This document shows positions 14,876 to 23,816 of a stretch of DNA of 34,409 nucleotides, piece after piece. Both the position numbers and the translations under genes were made by a program. The notes below the pieces were generated by a model. That model saw only the letters and a list, made by a program, of their open reading frames with translations. It was not told the origin of the DNA and ran no database searches. How positions within the stretch are numbered: the stretch's first letter is position 1; every line of letters begins with the position of its first letter. The stretch is taken from assembly GCA_025453555.1 (NCBI GenBank), contig JALOQC010000007.1, forward strand, positions 1-34,409. The letters run 5' to 3'. The stretch comes from Myxococcota bacterium (GTDB lineage: Bacteria; Myxococcota_A; Polyangia; Polyangiales; Houyiibacteriaceae).

Positions 14876-17800
14876 TCACCGGCAGCCGCGCATCGCGCTC
14901 CGCGCATCGCGCGCGTCGAGGCCGCGGGGCGCCGCCTGCAGATAGCGTCGCGCGAGATCGCAACGGTCGGCCGCGCGGTCGTCGAAGATCAGCAACTGAC
15001 CGAGGACCTCCGGGCTCGGGCTCCGCGCTGCGAGCGCGGCGCGCAGATGCTCCACCGGGCTCGACCCTCGCGCGTCCGCCACCAACCCGAGCACGTAGTG
15101 CGCGGCCGCGCAGCTCGCGTCTTTCGCCAGCGCCTCCTGCGCCTTCGTGCGTGCGTCGTCGAAGCTGCCGTTCTCGTAGAGAAGACGGCCACGCGCGGCG
15201 AGCAAGCGCGCCTCGTAGCGCGGACCGAGCGTGCGTCGCTGGATGAGACCTTCCGCCTCGCCGATCGCCTGCGACGCCCCCCCGAGATCGCCACGGCGAG
15301 TGCGCGAGAGCGCGAGCCCGAGCCACGCCTCGACCTGGCCGGGATCGAGCGCCACCGCTCGCTCGAACTGGCGAATCGCGTCGCGATCGGCCTCGGCTTG
15401 TGCGAGCGCCCAACCGAACGTGCTGATCAGGCTCGCGTCGCGCGACCGGAGCGCCGACCGGCGGAGCGTGCGAACGGCCTGATCGCCGAGCCCCTGCATG
15501 ACCTGAACCCGTCCTTCGAGCTCCGTCGCGAGCACCCGATCCACCGCACCCTGCTCGCGCGCGCGGGTCAGCGCGGCCGCCGCTTCCGTGGGCTCCGCCG
15601 CGTCGATCGCGAGGTGCACCTTGCCGATCAGCGCGCGGGGCTCCCGCGCATCCAGCGCGAGCGCACGATCGAACGCCTCCGTCGCGAGCGCCGACTGTCC
15701 CTCGCGCCGCGCGGCCTCGCCGAGCATCGCCTGCGCGCGCGCGCTCTGGCTCGCGCGCTCAATCACCGCGCGCATCGTGGCGAGCGCGCCCGCCGCGTCG
15801 CCGCGCACGAGATCGATCTCCGCTTTGGCGAGCTGCAGATCGAGCGCGTCGGGGCGCGCTGCGAGCGCTGCCGTCACGATGCGCGCCGCGTCGTCCCCGC
15901 GATCGGCTTCGAGGTACGCGCGGGCCAGCGTCGAGACGACCTCCGCGTCGCTGGAGGCGCCCTCGAGGACGGGCTCGAGCAGCGCGATCGCGTCGCGCAC
16001 CTTCTCTTCGCGGAGCGCGATCGCCCCGAGCCGCGCCGTCGCGCGCACGCGCTCCGACGCCTGCTGCGCGGCCGTCTGGTAGTGCCCCTTCGCTTCGTCG
16101 TCGCGACCTCGCGCTTCCGCGACGCGTCCCCGCAGGTAGCTCGCGCGTGGCGATTCGCCGATCCCACCGAGGGCGCGCTCCACCGCGTCGAGATCGCCCG
16201 ACGCGAGCGAGACCTCCGCCGACAACAACCCGCGCTCGATCGCGCGCGCCGGCTGGGGCGGCAGCGCCGCGACCAGGGTGCGCGCGCCTTCGAGATCGCC
16301 GAGCGTGAGCTGCGCGCGGAGGAGCTCGAGCGCGAAGAGCTCCGAGCCCACGGGACGCTCCGCGAGGCTCTGCGTGAGCTGCGCACGCGCGTCGTCGAGG
16401 CGACCGGTCGCGATCAGCGCGGCGAGGCGCAGCCGACCCCGCTCGGCGAGCTGGCGCCGGCTCACGGCGGAGCCGAGCTCGCTCTCCATGACGCCGAGCA
16501 GCTCGAGCGCGTCCGCGGATCGCTGGAGCGCGATCAACGCCTCTGCCCGCGCGAGGCTCACGCTCGGAGAACGCACCGTGATCGCGTCGAGGAGCGTGAG
16601 CACTTCGGGCGCCTTTCCGCGCGCGACCAAGATCGACGTGAGCAGCGCGACGTGACGCGGCGCGCTCGCGTCGAGGGCGACCACCGCGCGCGCCTCGTTC
16701 TCCGCGCGTTCGAGCTCTCCGCGCGTGTACGCGAGGAGCGCGCGTGCGTGTCCCGCTTCGCCGTCGAGCGCCGCGCCGTCGATCAGCATCGAGCGTTCGG
16801 TGGCGGCCTCGATCTCCCCCGCGTCGAGCGCGAGGTAGGTGCCCGCGACGTGCGCGTCCTGGCTCGTCGCGCCTTCACCATCGAGTGAGCTCAGCAGGCT
16901 CGTCGCGCGCTCGCGCTCTTCGAAGCCGTGCTCCAGCGTCGCGGTCGCGTAGAGCCGCGCGCGGCGGGCGATCGCGAGCGATTCGTCGGACGCTTCGTCG
17001 GCGTCGAGCTCGAGCGCGCGCCTCAGCGACGCCGCCATGCCGTCGCGCTGCGCGGCGACCGTGGCTGCCGCAATCGCGTCCTCCGCGCGGCTCGCGAGGA
17101 ACGCGCGCACCCCGAGCACCACCAAGACCACGACGAGCACCGGGATGCCCGCGAGCGCGATCGCGGTCGGAAGCGGCAGCGCCCAGCGACCCACACGCAC
17201 GATGCGGGTGCCACCCGGCACCGCCTCCACCGGCCCCGTGCGCTCACCGGTCTTCGCGCTCGGCCGCTCGGTCCGCGTCGACGAAGGGGTCGAGCCCGGC
17301 AGCATCCCCGCCGGACCCGACGCGCCCGGCGAGGCGCTCGGCGCGAAGCCTTGCGGCGAAGCGCTCGGCGCGAAGCCTTGCGGCGAGGCGCTCGGCGCGA
17401 AGCCCTGCGGCGAGGCGCTCGGCGCGAAGCCCTGCGGCGAGGCGCTCGGCGAGAACGGTCGCGCGCTCGGCGCGAACGCCCCTGGTTGCGCGCTCGGCGC
17501 GAACCCTGGCGCCGCCGGCCCATCCGGCAAGGGCTTGGCGAGCGTGGCTTCACCCGCGAGCTCCGGCAGGCCCTCGTCGTCGATCGCATCGCTCGGGAAG
17601 CCCGCGGCGCGTGGGCGTTCCGTCGTCTTGCGCTGATCGCCGTCGTCGTAGCGCGGCGCCTTGGTCGTCGTCGCGACGTCGACGTCCGCCGACTCGCGGC
17701 CCTTCGTCGTCTCGTCCTCGAAGTCGACCGGCGCGCGCGCTCGGGTCGGCTCCGCCTCGAGCTCCGGGAGCCCGGCCACGAAGAGATCGTTCTCTTCCGA

Positions 17801-19075
17801 GAGACCATCGAGCACGGGAGGGCGTCCACGCGTGGGCTCACCCGGGAGCTCCTCGTCGTCTTCGAGATCGTCTTCTTCGAGCGGGCGTCGCGCGTCCGTC
17901 GCTTCCCCTTCGAGCGGCGGCGGCTCGGCCGCGAGGTGCTCGTACGGATCGGGCCGCACGAGCGGCACCGAGGCCGCGAGCTCGCTCGATCCGGTGCGCA
18001 GCTCTTCGAGCTCCAGATCGCCCGTCGAAGCCGGGAGAATCTCCGAGCTCATCAGCTCGCCGCTGTCCGCGCTCTCGAGGTCGCTGCTCGAGAGCGAGGG
18101 GATCGATCCCATGGGCGCGAAGGGTGAGCTCGTGGCGCTCGGGGTCGTCGACGCGGGCGCGCTTCGCGCCGGAGCGGGCGCGATCGGGGCAGGAGCGAAC
18201 GGAGCGGGCGCGATCGGAGCCGAAGCGTGCCCTCCCGGAGCCCGCGGCGCGCTCGGAGCTCCCGGGCTCGGCAGCGAGAAGCCGCCGATCATCGTCGCTT
18301 TGGGCGAGCGCGCGGGGGCGGGACGCGCCGCGGTCACGGTGCCGGAGCTCGAGGGGGGCGGCGCTGCGGTCGGCGCGCTCCCTCCCGGCGGCGGCGGCGG
18401 CACGGAGGGCTTCGGTGGCGCGACGACCGCGGGGCTCGTGGGGGAGGGCAGCGGTCCCGAGGCACGCGGAGTCGACGACGGCGGCTGCGCGGGGGACTGC
18501 ACCGGTGGCGGCACCGCCGCGAGCCCGAGCAGCGTCTTCTTGCGCACCGGCGCGGCCTGCTCGCTCGTGCGCGTGATCTCGTCGCGCAGATCGTCGGAGA
18601 GCTCGACCGAGGGCGGCGGCGCCGAAGGCGCGGGGATCGCGGGCGCCGCTTCGGCCTCGACGCGGGTCGGCTCCTCGGGGAACCAACGCTCGATCGTCTC
18701 GGCAGGCGGCATCTCGTCCACCTCGCCGAGCTCGTCGAGCAGCTCGCGTGCGTCGTCGTCCTCCGGATCGAGCCGCAGCGCTTCCTTCAGCGAAGCCGCC
18801 GCGTTGTCGGTCTGCCGAGCACGCAAGAACGCTTCGCCGAGGAGCCGATGCGCGGGCGCGACGAGCGGCGAGCGCTTGAGCAGCGCCTGCATCTCGATGC
18901 GCACCTCGTCGTGGCGACCGAGCGCGAGCAGCGCTTGTCCGAGCAACACGCGCACGTCGACGTGATCGGGCCGCGAGAGCAGGAGCCGACGACACGCACG
19001 AACGGCGTCTTGATACTTGCGCTCGGAGACGAGCTGCTTGGCGCGCGCGGCCCCGTCTTGGGCGTTCGGTCCCAC
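14876..19075 (-). CDS. Giant TPR protein with cytoplasmic disordered linker, one TM and a periplasmic TPR solenoid
   Basis: 1399 aa from a GTG at 19075. Residues 10-120 form about three TPRs (YQDAVRACRRLLLSRPDHVD and following). Residues 120-620 are disordered, rich in Pro/Ala/Ser/Glu. They carry seven or so E-x-T-R/K short motifs (EEPTRVEA, GEPTRGRP, AEPTRARA, DETTKGRE, ATTTKAP, KTTERPR, GEATLAK) and a block of QGFAPSASP nonapeptides. One TM lies at about 630-655 (PTAIALAGIPVLVVVLVVLGV). The remaining 740 residues are a long TPR array (AEALIALQRSADALELLG, RAYLEADRGDDAARIV, LGLALSRTRRGDLGGA). There is no enzyme motif. It is a probable scaffold linking cytoplasm and periplasm; this is inference. 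It lies downstream of the Gld-like ABC block with a 238-bp gap. Confidence 0.85.
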   Translation of the reverse strand: MGPNAQDGAARAKQLVSERKYQDAVRACRRLLLSRPDHVDVRVLLGQALLALGRHDEVRIEMQALLKRSPLVAPAHRLLGEAFLRARQTDNAAASLKEALRLDPEDDDARELLDELGEVDEMPPAETIERWFPEEPTRVEAEAAPAIPAPSAPPPSVELSDDLRDEITRTSEQAAPVRKKTLLGLAAVPPPVQSPAQPPSSTPRASGPLPSPTSPAVVAPPKPSVPPPPPGGSAPTAAPPPSSSGTVTAARPAPARSPKATMIGGFSLPSPGAPSAPRAPGGHASAPIAPAPFAPAPIAPAPARSAPASTTPSATSSPFAPMGSIPSLSSSDLESADSGELMSSEILPASTGDLELEELRTGSSELAASVPLVRPDPYEHLAAEPPPLEGEATDARRPLEEDDLEDDEELPGEPTRGRPPVLDGLSEENDLFVAGLPELEAEPTRARAPVDFEDETTKGRESADVDVATTTKAPRYDDGDQRKTTERPRAAGFPSDAIDDEGLPELAGEATLAKPLPDGPAAPGFAPSAQPGAFAPSARPFSPSASPQGFAPSASPQGFAPSASPQGFAPSASPQGFAPSASPGASGPAGMLPGSTPSSTRTERPSAKTGERTGPVEAVPGGTRIVRVGRWALPLPTAIALAGIPVLVVVLVVLGVRAFLASRAEDAIAAATVAAQRDGMAASLRRALELDADEASDESLAIARRARLYATATLEHGFEERERATSLLSSLDGEGATSQDAHVAGTYLALDAGEIEAATERSMLIDGAALDGEAGHARALLAYTRGELERAENEARAVVALDASAPRHVALLTSILVARGKAPEVLTLLDAITVRSPSVSLARAEALIALQRSADALELLGVMESELGSAVSRRQLAERGRLRLAALIATGRLDDARAQLTQSLAERPVGSELFALELLRAQLTLGDLEGARTLVAALPPQPARAIERGLLSAEVSLASGDLDAVERALGGIGESPRASYLRGRVAEARGRDDEAKGHYQTAAQQASERVRATARLGAIALREEKVRDAIALLEPVLEGASSDAEVVSTLARAYLEADRGDDAARIVTAALAARPDALDLQLAKAEIDLVRGDAAGALATMRAVIERASQSARAQAMLGEAARREGQSALATEAFDRALALDAREPRALIGKVHLAIDAAEPTEAAAALTRAREQGAVDRVLATELEGRVQVMQGLGDQAVRTLRRSALRSRDASLISTFGWALAQAEADRDAIRQFERAVALDPGQVEAWLGLALSRTRRGDLGGASQAIGEAEGLIQRRTLGPRYEARLLAARGRLLYENGSFDDARTKAQEALAKDASCAAAHYVLGLVADARGSSPVEHLRAALAARSPSPEVLGQLLIFDDRAADRCDLARRYLQAAPRGLDARDARSAMRGCR
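17331..17438 (-). repeat. 27-bp in-frame tandem repeat encoding QGFAPSASP units
   Basis: There are four full copies (17331-17357, 17358-17384, 17385-17411, 17412-17438) with only one or two substitutions each. Beyond 17438 they decay into variants of the same codons (to about 17510). They lie in the disordered linker of the TPR protein, before its TM segment. Confidence 0.9.
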
Positions 19076-19188
19076 GAGGGAGACACTCTACCAAGCTCGC
19101 GTCCCGCATCGCGAGCGATCTTCGCGGCCTCCCGATGCAACGGGCTCTACGTCGTCGCGTGGCGAAACGCCCTGGCTCACTCGGCTCT

Positions 19189-19288
19189 CGCTTCACGAAC
19201 GAATGTCCGAGCCTCCGCGAGTGCGGTGTGCGCTTCACGATCGAAGCCTCGGGCAGCGACACGCGTCTTCGCGCCTCACGATCGAAGG
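19189..19288. repeat. Three phased copies of CGCyTCACGAwCGAAk upstream of the TPR gene
   Basis: Copies begin at 19189, 19231 and 19272, so the spacing is 42 and 41 bp (about four helical turns). The second and third share a 12-mer, TCACGATCGAAG. They lie 114-213 bp upstream of the TPR gene start (minus strand), within the 238-bp gap, and look like operator half-sites on one face of the helix. This is inference from spacing only. Confidence 0.5.
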
Positions 19289-19313
19289 TTCTGCGCCGAA
19301 CGTTCGAACCCGG

Positions 19314-20273
19314 TCACTCCACCGCGTCGAGCCGCTCCGCCGCGCGCAACACCGCTGCGCCCGTGCTCGGCAGCACCTCGACCACGCCGCCGCTCGCGTC
19401 GCTCCGCGCGAGCCACCGCGCGTCCGGCCCTTCGCCGATCGGATGCAGCGAGAGCTCGCCGAGCGCGCGCCCCCGCACGTCCGAGAAGCGCACCTCGACC
19501 GCGGCCTCCGGCAGCTCCACCGCCTCGTCGAGGTAACGCGTGATCGCGAGCCCGAGCACCGCGCGCATCAAGCGGTCGTAGTCGGTGCGTCGCGTCTCCG
19601 GCGCCGTCTCGTCGACCCACGCCGCGTCCGCGCCGCGTCGGTTGCGCTGCACCATCACCCGCTCCGCGCCACCGAAGCGCACGACGGCGCGCTCCGCCTC
19701 CGCGCGCTCGAAGCGATGCAGCCGCCGCTCCACGAGCCGCAGCTCCGCCGTCTCCAGATCGCGGATCGTCTCGGCCGCGAGCAGCACCACGCGTCCGTCT
19801 TCCGTGCGCACGTAGCGATCGCCGGTCCCGAACGCGCGCCCGCCCACCACGAAGCGTTGCGTGGTGCGACCGCAGCGCAGCGACACCCGCGTGCGCGAGC
19901 GTTCGATCGACGCTTCGTCGAGCCCCACGTCGACGAGCGCCTCGCCTTCGAGCGCGCCGAGATCGCGTCGCGCCGACAGCGGCGAGACCCCGCGCAGGTA
20001 GGTCTCTGCGTCGGGCCCACCGAGGAAAGGCAGGCGCTCCTCGCTTCCGTCCTCCACGCGCCGCCGCACCTCCACCCGCACCGCGCTGCGCTCGCGCCGC
20101 ACCGTCACGTCGCGCGTCGGGCTCGAGTAGCGCACCTCGTCGATCGCGCCGCAGTCGACCACCACGACCTCGCCCGAAGACACGCGCGTCTCTTCGCGCG
20201 TGGCGAAGATCGCGAGCGTGAGCCCGAGCGCCGCGAGCGCCGCGTGCCCGAAGAGGTCGCGCGCCGCGCTCAC
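19314..20273 (-). CDS. DUF4340-like membrane-anchored protein, last gene of the Gld-like ABC block
   Basis: 319 aa. The GTG at 20273 overlaps the upstream stop as GTGA, with GGAGG seven nucleotides before it. A single N-terminal anchor (HAALAALGLTLAIFA, residues 9-24) is followed by a soluble, beta-rich periplasmic domain with repeating strand-turn pattern (VYRSS-like VRYSSPTRDVTVRRE, VSLRCGRTTQRFVVGG, DRYVRTEDGRVVLLAA). This matches the DUF4340 type that regularly follows GldG-like genes. No catalytic residues are evident. In such clusters the protein is thought to work with the ABC-2 permease and GldG-like subunit; the transported substrate is unknown. The palindromes GAACGTTC and GTTCGAAC lie just after its stop. 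Confidence 0.75.
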   Translation of the reverse strand: MSAARDLFGHAALAALGLTLAIFATREETRVSSGEVVVVDCGAIDEVRYSSPTRDVTVRRERSAVRVEVRRRVEDGSEERLPFLGGPDAETYLRGVSPLSARRDLGALEGEALVDVGLDEASIERSRTRVSLRCGRTTQRFVVGGRAFGTGDRYVRTEDGRVVLLAAETIRDLETAELRLVERRLHRFERAEAERAVVRFGGAERVMVQRNRRGADAAWVDETAPETRRTDYDRLMRAVLGLAITRYLDEAVELPEAAVEVRFSDVRGRALGELSLHPIGEGPDARWLARSDASGGVVEVLPSTGAAVLRAAERLDAVE

Positions 20274-22135
20274 GCGTCCGCCTCCCGCTTCCGCCGCCGC
20301 TGACGCAGCGCCATCGCGAGGCCCATCGCCGCGAGCGGCAGCGGCACCCCGAGGCTGCCGAGCCAGAGCCAGAGCCGCTCGTCCTCCGGCGCGTGCTCCA
20401 CCGGCACGTCCTCTTCGCTCGTCGTCGCGCCCACGATCGCCGGCCGCTCTTCGCCGAGATCGCCGAGCAGCCAGCCGAGCGCGTCGCCGAGCACGCGGAA
20501 GTTCCCGCGGTACCCGAGCAGATCGTCGCCCGCGAAGCTGCCGTCGCCGATCACCACCGCGCGCCCCGGGCGGCTCGAACTCGGCGCGCGGACGGTGACC
20601 GCCGCGATCGCGCGCTGCGCTTCGAGCGGCTCGTCCTCGTCGCGCTCGAGGTCTCCGTCGAGGTCGCGCCACACGTCCTCCGCGGTACGCGCGGGGAAGA
20701 CGACTTCGACGGTTGACCCCGTCGACCCGGCAGCGCCGTCGACGCCATCCGTCGCGACCTCTTCGAGCGCGGCGCCGCGATGGAAGACCACCGCGCTTCG
20801 TCCCGAATCCGCGCGCGCGCTGATCACGAGCGGATGATCCGAGAAGCGGCTCGCGAACACCCGCGCGCGATCCGAGAGCTCACGATCGCGCGCGACGAGG
20901 CTGGTCTCGCTCGCGAGGATGCCCGGACGAAGCCGCAGCCCGAGGCCCGCGAGCAGACCGTCCGCGCCGCCGTCCGCTTCGTGATCCACGAGCACCAGCA
21001 GACGTCCGCCGCCGCGCACGAAGCGGAGCAGCGTCTCGATCTCCTCCGGCGCGAAGGGCTCGCGCGGCCCGAGCACCGCGACGAGCGGCGTCCCGCGCGG
21101 CACCTCCTGCGCGAGCCCCTGCGCGAGCCCGAGGGTGGTCACCTGGATGTTCGCGCGCCGCAGCGCGACCACGAAACGATCGAGCCGCTCCGCCGGATCG
21201 GCCTCGCTGCCACCGTGGCTGCGCTCCGTGTGCCCGACCGTGAGCGCGACCTCGCGGCGCGGCTGGGTCAGGCGCGCGAAGGCTTCTTGGAAACGACCGT
21301 CGAGGGTGCGCAGCCGCGGGCGCGCGCTCGCGAGATCGAGCCCGAGCTCGACGCTCTCCGACTGCATCGCGTCGCCCTCGCCGAGGAGCATCACGACGTA
21401 CCCGTTGCCCGTGAGGCGCAGGCGCTCCGCGAGCTCGGGCGCGAGCGCGTGATCGAGCCGTTCGATCGAGAGGCGCGGGCTCTCGGTCGCGAGCGCGTCG
21501 AAGTACGGCCGCACGCGGCCCGCGACCTCGTGCCCTTCGGGATAGAAGAGCATCACGCGCACGTCCTCTTCGAGCGAACGCACGAGGCGCCGCGAGGTCT
21601 CGCTCGGTTCCGTCACGCGCAAGAACGAGAGATCGACCCGCACGTCGCGCGCGCGCGCCGCCACGTCGAGCGAGACCACGAAGACCACCGCGAGCCCGAG
21701 CGCGAGCCCGCGCAACATCGCGTCCCGCACGCGACGGCGCACCGAAGCATCGTCGGCCGGTGACCCGGCCGACCGAGAAGCGTCGCGCGCGTCGACCGAT
21801 CGCAGCACGAACGCAGCGCGCTCTCCGAAGGCGAGCGCGACGATCGCGAGGAGCAGCGCGGCCGGCGCGAGGATCGCGAGCGTGCGCTCGCCGAGGTGTC
21901 CGGGTGGGAGACCGAGCAGGTCGAGGCCGTGCTCGGTCCGCAAGCCGTAGAGCCCGAGCGCGAGGAGCAGCCCGAGGTGACCGAACGAGAGGACGCTGCG
22001 CGTGCGCACCAGACGAAGCGCCGCCGCCACGACGCAGAGCGCGACCCCGAAGTACGTGAGCCACGAGGCGGAGAGCACGCGCTCGCCGACCAGCACGAGC
22101 AAGAGCCCGATCGCGCTCAGCACCGCGGGCGTCAC
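20270..22135 (-). CDS. GldG-like ABC system auxiliary membrane protein
   Basis: 621 aa. The GTG at 22135 overlaps the permease stop as GTGA; GGAGG lies eight nucleotides upstream. There are three to four N-terminal membrane helices (residues 3-105), a fifth near 165-185 (LRGLALGLAVVFVVSLDVA), then a large periplasmic domain. This domain opens with VDLSFLRVTEPSETSRRLVRSLEEDVRVMLFY, shortened here to the SxxTxxLLxxL-type start of GldG/IftG proteins. It continues with VALTVGHTERSH, PLVAVLGPREPF, GGGRLLVLVDHEAD and VVIGDGSFAGDD, the latter two resembling the DUF4350/GldG core. A C-terminal TM (WLWLGSLGVPLPLAAMGLAMAL) anchors it again. It is the family partner of GldA/GldF-like subunits. Substrate unknown. 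Confidence 0.85.
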   Translation of the reverse strand: MTPAVLSAIGLLLVLVGERVLSASWLTYFGVALCVVAAALRLVRTRSVLSFGHLGLLLALGLYGLRTEHGLDLLGLPPGHLGERTLAILAPAALLLAIVALAFGERAAFVLRSVDARDASRSAGSPADDASVRRRVRDAMLRGLALGLAVVFVVSLDVAARARDVRVDLSFLRVTEPSETSRRLVRSLEEDVRVMLFYPEGHEVAGRVRPYFDALATESPRLSIERLDHALAPELAERLRLTGNGYVVMLLGEGDAMQSESVELGLDLASARPRLRTLDGRFQEAFARLTQPRREVALTVGHTERSHGGSEADPAERLDRFVVALRRANIQVTTLGLAQGLAQEVPRGTPLVAVLGPREPFAPEEIETLLRFVRGGGRLLVLVDHEADGGADGLLAGLGLRLRPGILASETSLVARDRELSDRARVFASRFSDHPLVISARADSGRSAVVFHRGAALEEVATDGVDGAAGSTGSTVEVVFPARTAEDVWRDLDGDLERDEDEPLEAQRAIAAVTVRAPSSSRPGRAVVIGDGSFAGDDLLGYRGNFRVLGDALGWLLGDLGEERPAIVGATTSEEDVPVEHAPEDERLWLWLGSLGVPLPLAAMGLAMALRQRRRKREADA

Positions 22136-22854
22136 GCCTGCCGCCTCCCCGCGAGCTCACGCGTCGCCACGAGCAAACCGAAGTAGATCACGCACGCGAA
22201 GAAGACGAGGTCCGAGAGCTGGAAGAGGCCCTGTCGAAACGAGGTGAAGCGCCCGAACACCGGCGCGATCGCGCGCATCCACGGGCGCGCTTCGAGCTCC
22301 GCGATGCCCGCCACGCGGTGGGTGAGCTCGAGCAGCCCGAGGATCGCGGCGGTGAGCAGCGCGGTGCCGAAAGGTCGTCGCGCGATCGCCGCCGCCGCGC
22401 TCGCGATCGCGAGGCTGGCCGCGCCGAGGAGCAGCAGCCCGAGGTAGCCGGTCGCGACGTGGCCGAAGGAGATCTTTCCGTGCACCAAGATCAGCGCGGG
22501 CAGGTGCAACGAGAGCAGCGTGACGAGCGCGACGTAGCCGAACGCGCCGAGGAAGCGCCCCAGCACGAGCGCGCTCTCGGACACCGGCGCGGTGAGCAGG
22601 AGCGCGCCCGCGTCGTGACGCTCGTCGATCGGAAGCCGCAGCGCGACGAACGCGACCAGCACCTCGGTGAGCACGGCGGCGTTGAGCAAGAAGAGCTCGA
22701 GCACCGCGGCCGACGGACGACGCTCGGTCCCGATCGCGACCGCGTGGAGCTGCAGCGCTTGGAGCGCGAGCACGAGCGCGGCGAGCCACCAGCCGGTCGG
22801 CGTGCGGAGCCACGACCCGAGATCGCGCGCCGCGAGGTGTAACATCGCCTTCAA
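22132..22854 (-). CDS. ABC-2 type permease (GldF-like)
   Basis: 240 aa from a TTG at 22854. This start overlaps the ATPase stop as TTGA and has GGAGG seven nucleotides upstream; an ATG nine bases later is the alternative. Six membrane segments are visible: WWLAALVLALQALQLHAVAI, LNAAVLTEVLVAFVAL, FGYVALVTLLSLHLPALIL, YLGLLLLGAASLAIASAAAA, ALLTAAILGLLEL, and LVFFACVIYFGLLVAT. RLPIDERHDAGALLLTAPVSESALVLGRFLG is the cytoplasmic coupling loop, with the ABC-2 pattern (E-R-G-TLELLLTAPV-S in relatives). It forms the channel of the Gld-like transporter with the products of the flanking genes. Confidence 0.88.
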   Translation of the reverse strand: MKAMLHLAARDLGSWLRTPTGWWLAALVLALQALQLHAVAIGTERRPSAAVLELFLLNAAVLTEVLVAFVALRLPIDERHDAGALLLTAPVSESALVLGRFLGAFGYVALVTLLSLHLPALILVHGKISFGHVATGYLGLLLLGAASLAIASAAAAIARRPFGTALLTAAILGLLELTHRVAGIAELEARPWMRAIAPVFGRFTSFRQGLFQLSDLVFFACVIYFGLLVATRELAGRRQA

Positions 22855-23816
22855 GGCGCGGCCTCCTTCGAAGGCTCACGCGCCTCCGCGGCCTCGCGCT
22901 TGAGCCGCGCGAAGAGCGCTTCGAGATCGCCGGTGCGCGGTCGCGCCATCGAACGAAGCCCGAGCCCTGCGCCGACCAGCGCCGCCGCGACGCGCTCCGC
23001 CACGTCGTCCATCGAGGATGTCGCTGCGACCTCGACGCGCGCGCGCCCCGCGTCGACCGATCCGGAATCGAACGACGACACGATCGCGCCGTCCACCTCC
23101 GCGAGCGCCTCCCGCAGCGCACGCTCCTCCCCGCGCACCTCGAGCTCCAGCACGCGCTCTTCGCCGAGCACCTCGTCCTTCGCGCCGCTCACCGCCACGC
23201 GCCCCTCGTGCAGCACGAGCAGGTGATCGCAGCTCCGCGCGACCTCCCCGAGGATGTGCGTGCTCAGCACGATCGTCCGCTCGCCGCGCAGCCGCTCCAG
23301 CGTCGCGCGCATCTCGCCGATCTGCTCCGGATCGAGCCCCTGGATCGGCTCGTCGAGCACCAGCACCGCCGGATCGTGCACCAGCGCCTGCGCGAGCCCC
23401 ACGCGCTGTCGGTAGCCGTGCGAGAGCGTCGCGAGCGGCTCGTCCGCGACCTCGCGCAGCCCACACGTCTCGAGCGCACGCTCCATCGCCGCGTTCGCCG
23501 CGCCTTTCGCGATCCCGCGCAGCTTCGCCGCGTGCGTCACGAAGCCGCGCACGCGCATGTCCGGCCAGAGCGGCGCGCGATCCGGCAGATAACCCACCAC
23601 CGCGCGCGCCGCGATCGACGCCGCCTCGTGCCCTGCGAGGGTCAGCCGCCCCGAGGTCGGCGCGGTCAGCCCCGCGAGCATCCGCAGCGTGGTCGTCTTG
23701 CCCGCGCCGTTGAGCCCGAGCAGCCCGATCAATGCGCCTTTCGGAGCCTCGAACGTCAGCTCGCGCACGGCAGCGTGCGCACCGAACCACTTGCTGACGT
23801 TCTCCGCGACGATCAC
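22851..23816 (-). CDS. ABC transporter ATP-binding protein (GldA-like)
   Basis: 321 aa. The GTG at 23816 overlaps the lipoprotein stop as GTGA, with a GAGGAG just before it. The frame is open far upstream, but only from here does it read as an ATPase (VIVAENVSKWFG). Motifs in order are Walker A LLGLNGAGKTTT, the Q-loop region VVGYLPDRAPLWPDM, signature LSHGYRQRVGLAQAL, Walker B VLVLDEPIQGLDP and STHI. The last 100 residues are the regulatory extension found in ABC-2 drug, polysaccharide and gliding-type ATPases. It drives the permease encoded immediately downstream. Confidence 0.93.
   Translation of the reverse strand: MIVAENVSKWFGAHAAVRELTFEAPKGALIGLLGLNGAGKTTTLRMLAGLTAPTSGRLTLAGHEAASIAARAVVGYLPDRAPLWPDMRVRGFVTHAAKLRGIAKGAANAAMERALETCGLREVADEPLATLSHGYRQRVGLAQALVHDPAVLVLDEPIQGLDPEQIGEMRATLERLRGERTIVLSTHILGEVARSCDHLLVLHEGRVAVSGAKDEVLGEERVLELEVRGEERALREALAEVDGAIVSSFDSGSVDAGRARVEVAATSSMDDVAERVAAALVGAGLGLRSMARPRTGDLEALFARLKREAAEAREPSKEAAP
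22862..22866 (-). promoter_or_regulatory. Shine-Dalgarno supporting the TTG start of the permease gene
   Basis: GGAGG on the minus strand lies seven nucleotides before TTG at 22854, inside the 3' end of the ATPase gene. The later ATG (22845) would be 16 nucleotides away, too far for this site. Confidence 0.65.

Noticed and set aside
14714-16888. + strand frame beginning in the hexamer array and running opposite the TPR gene
   Set aside because: The start is in a simple repeat, there are no motifs, and the opposite strand encodes convincing TPRs.
19298-19309. GAACGTTC/GTTCGAAC palindromes after the DUF4340 gene, with another GTTCGAAC at 24530-24537
   Set aside because: Both lie just after stop codons, but an 8-bp palindrome occurring twice is too little to call a site.
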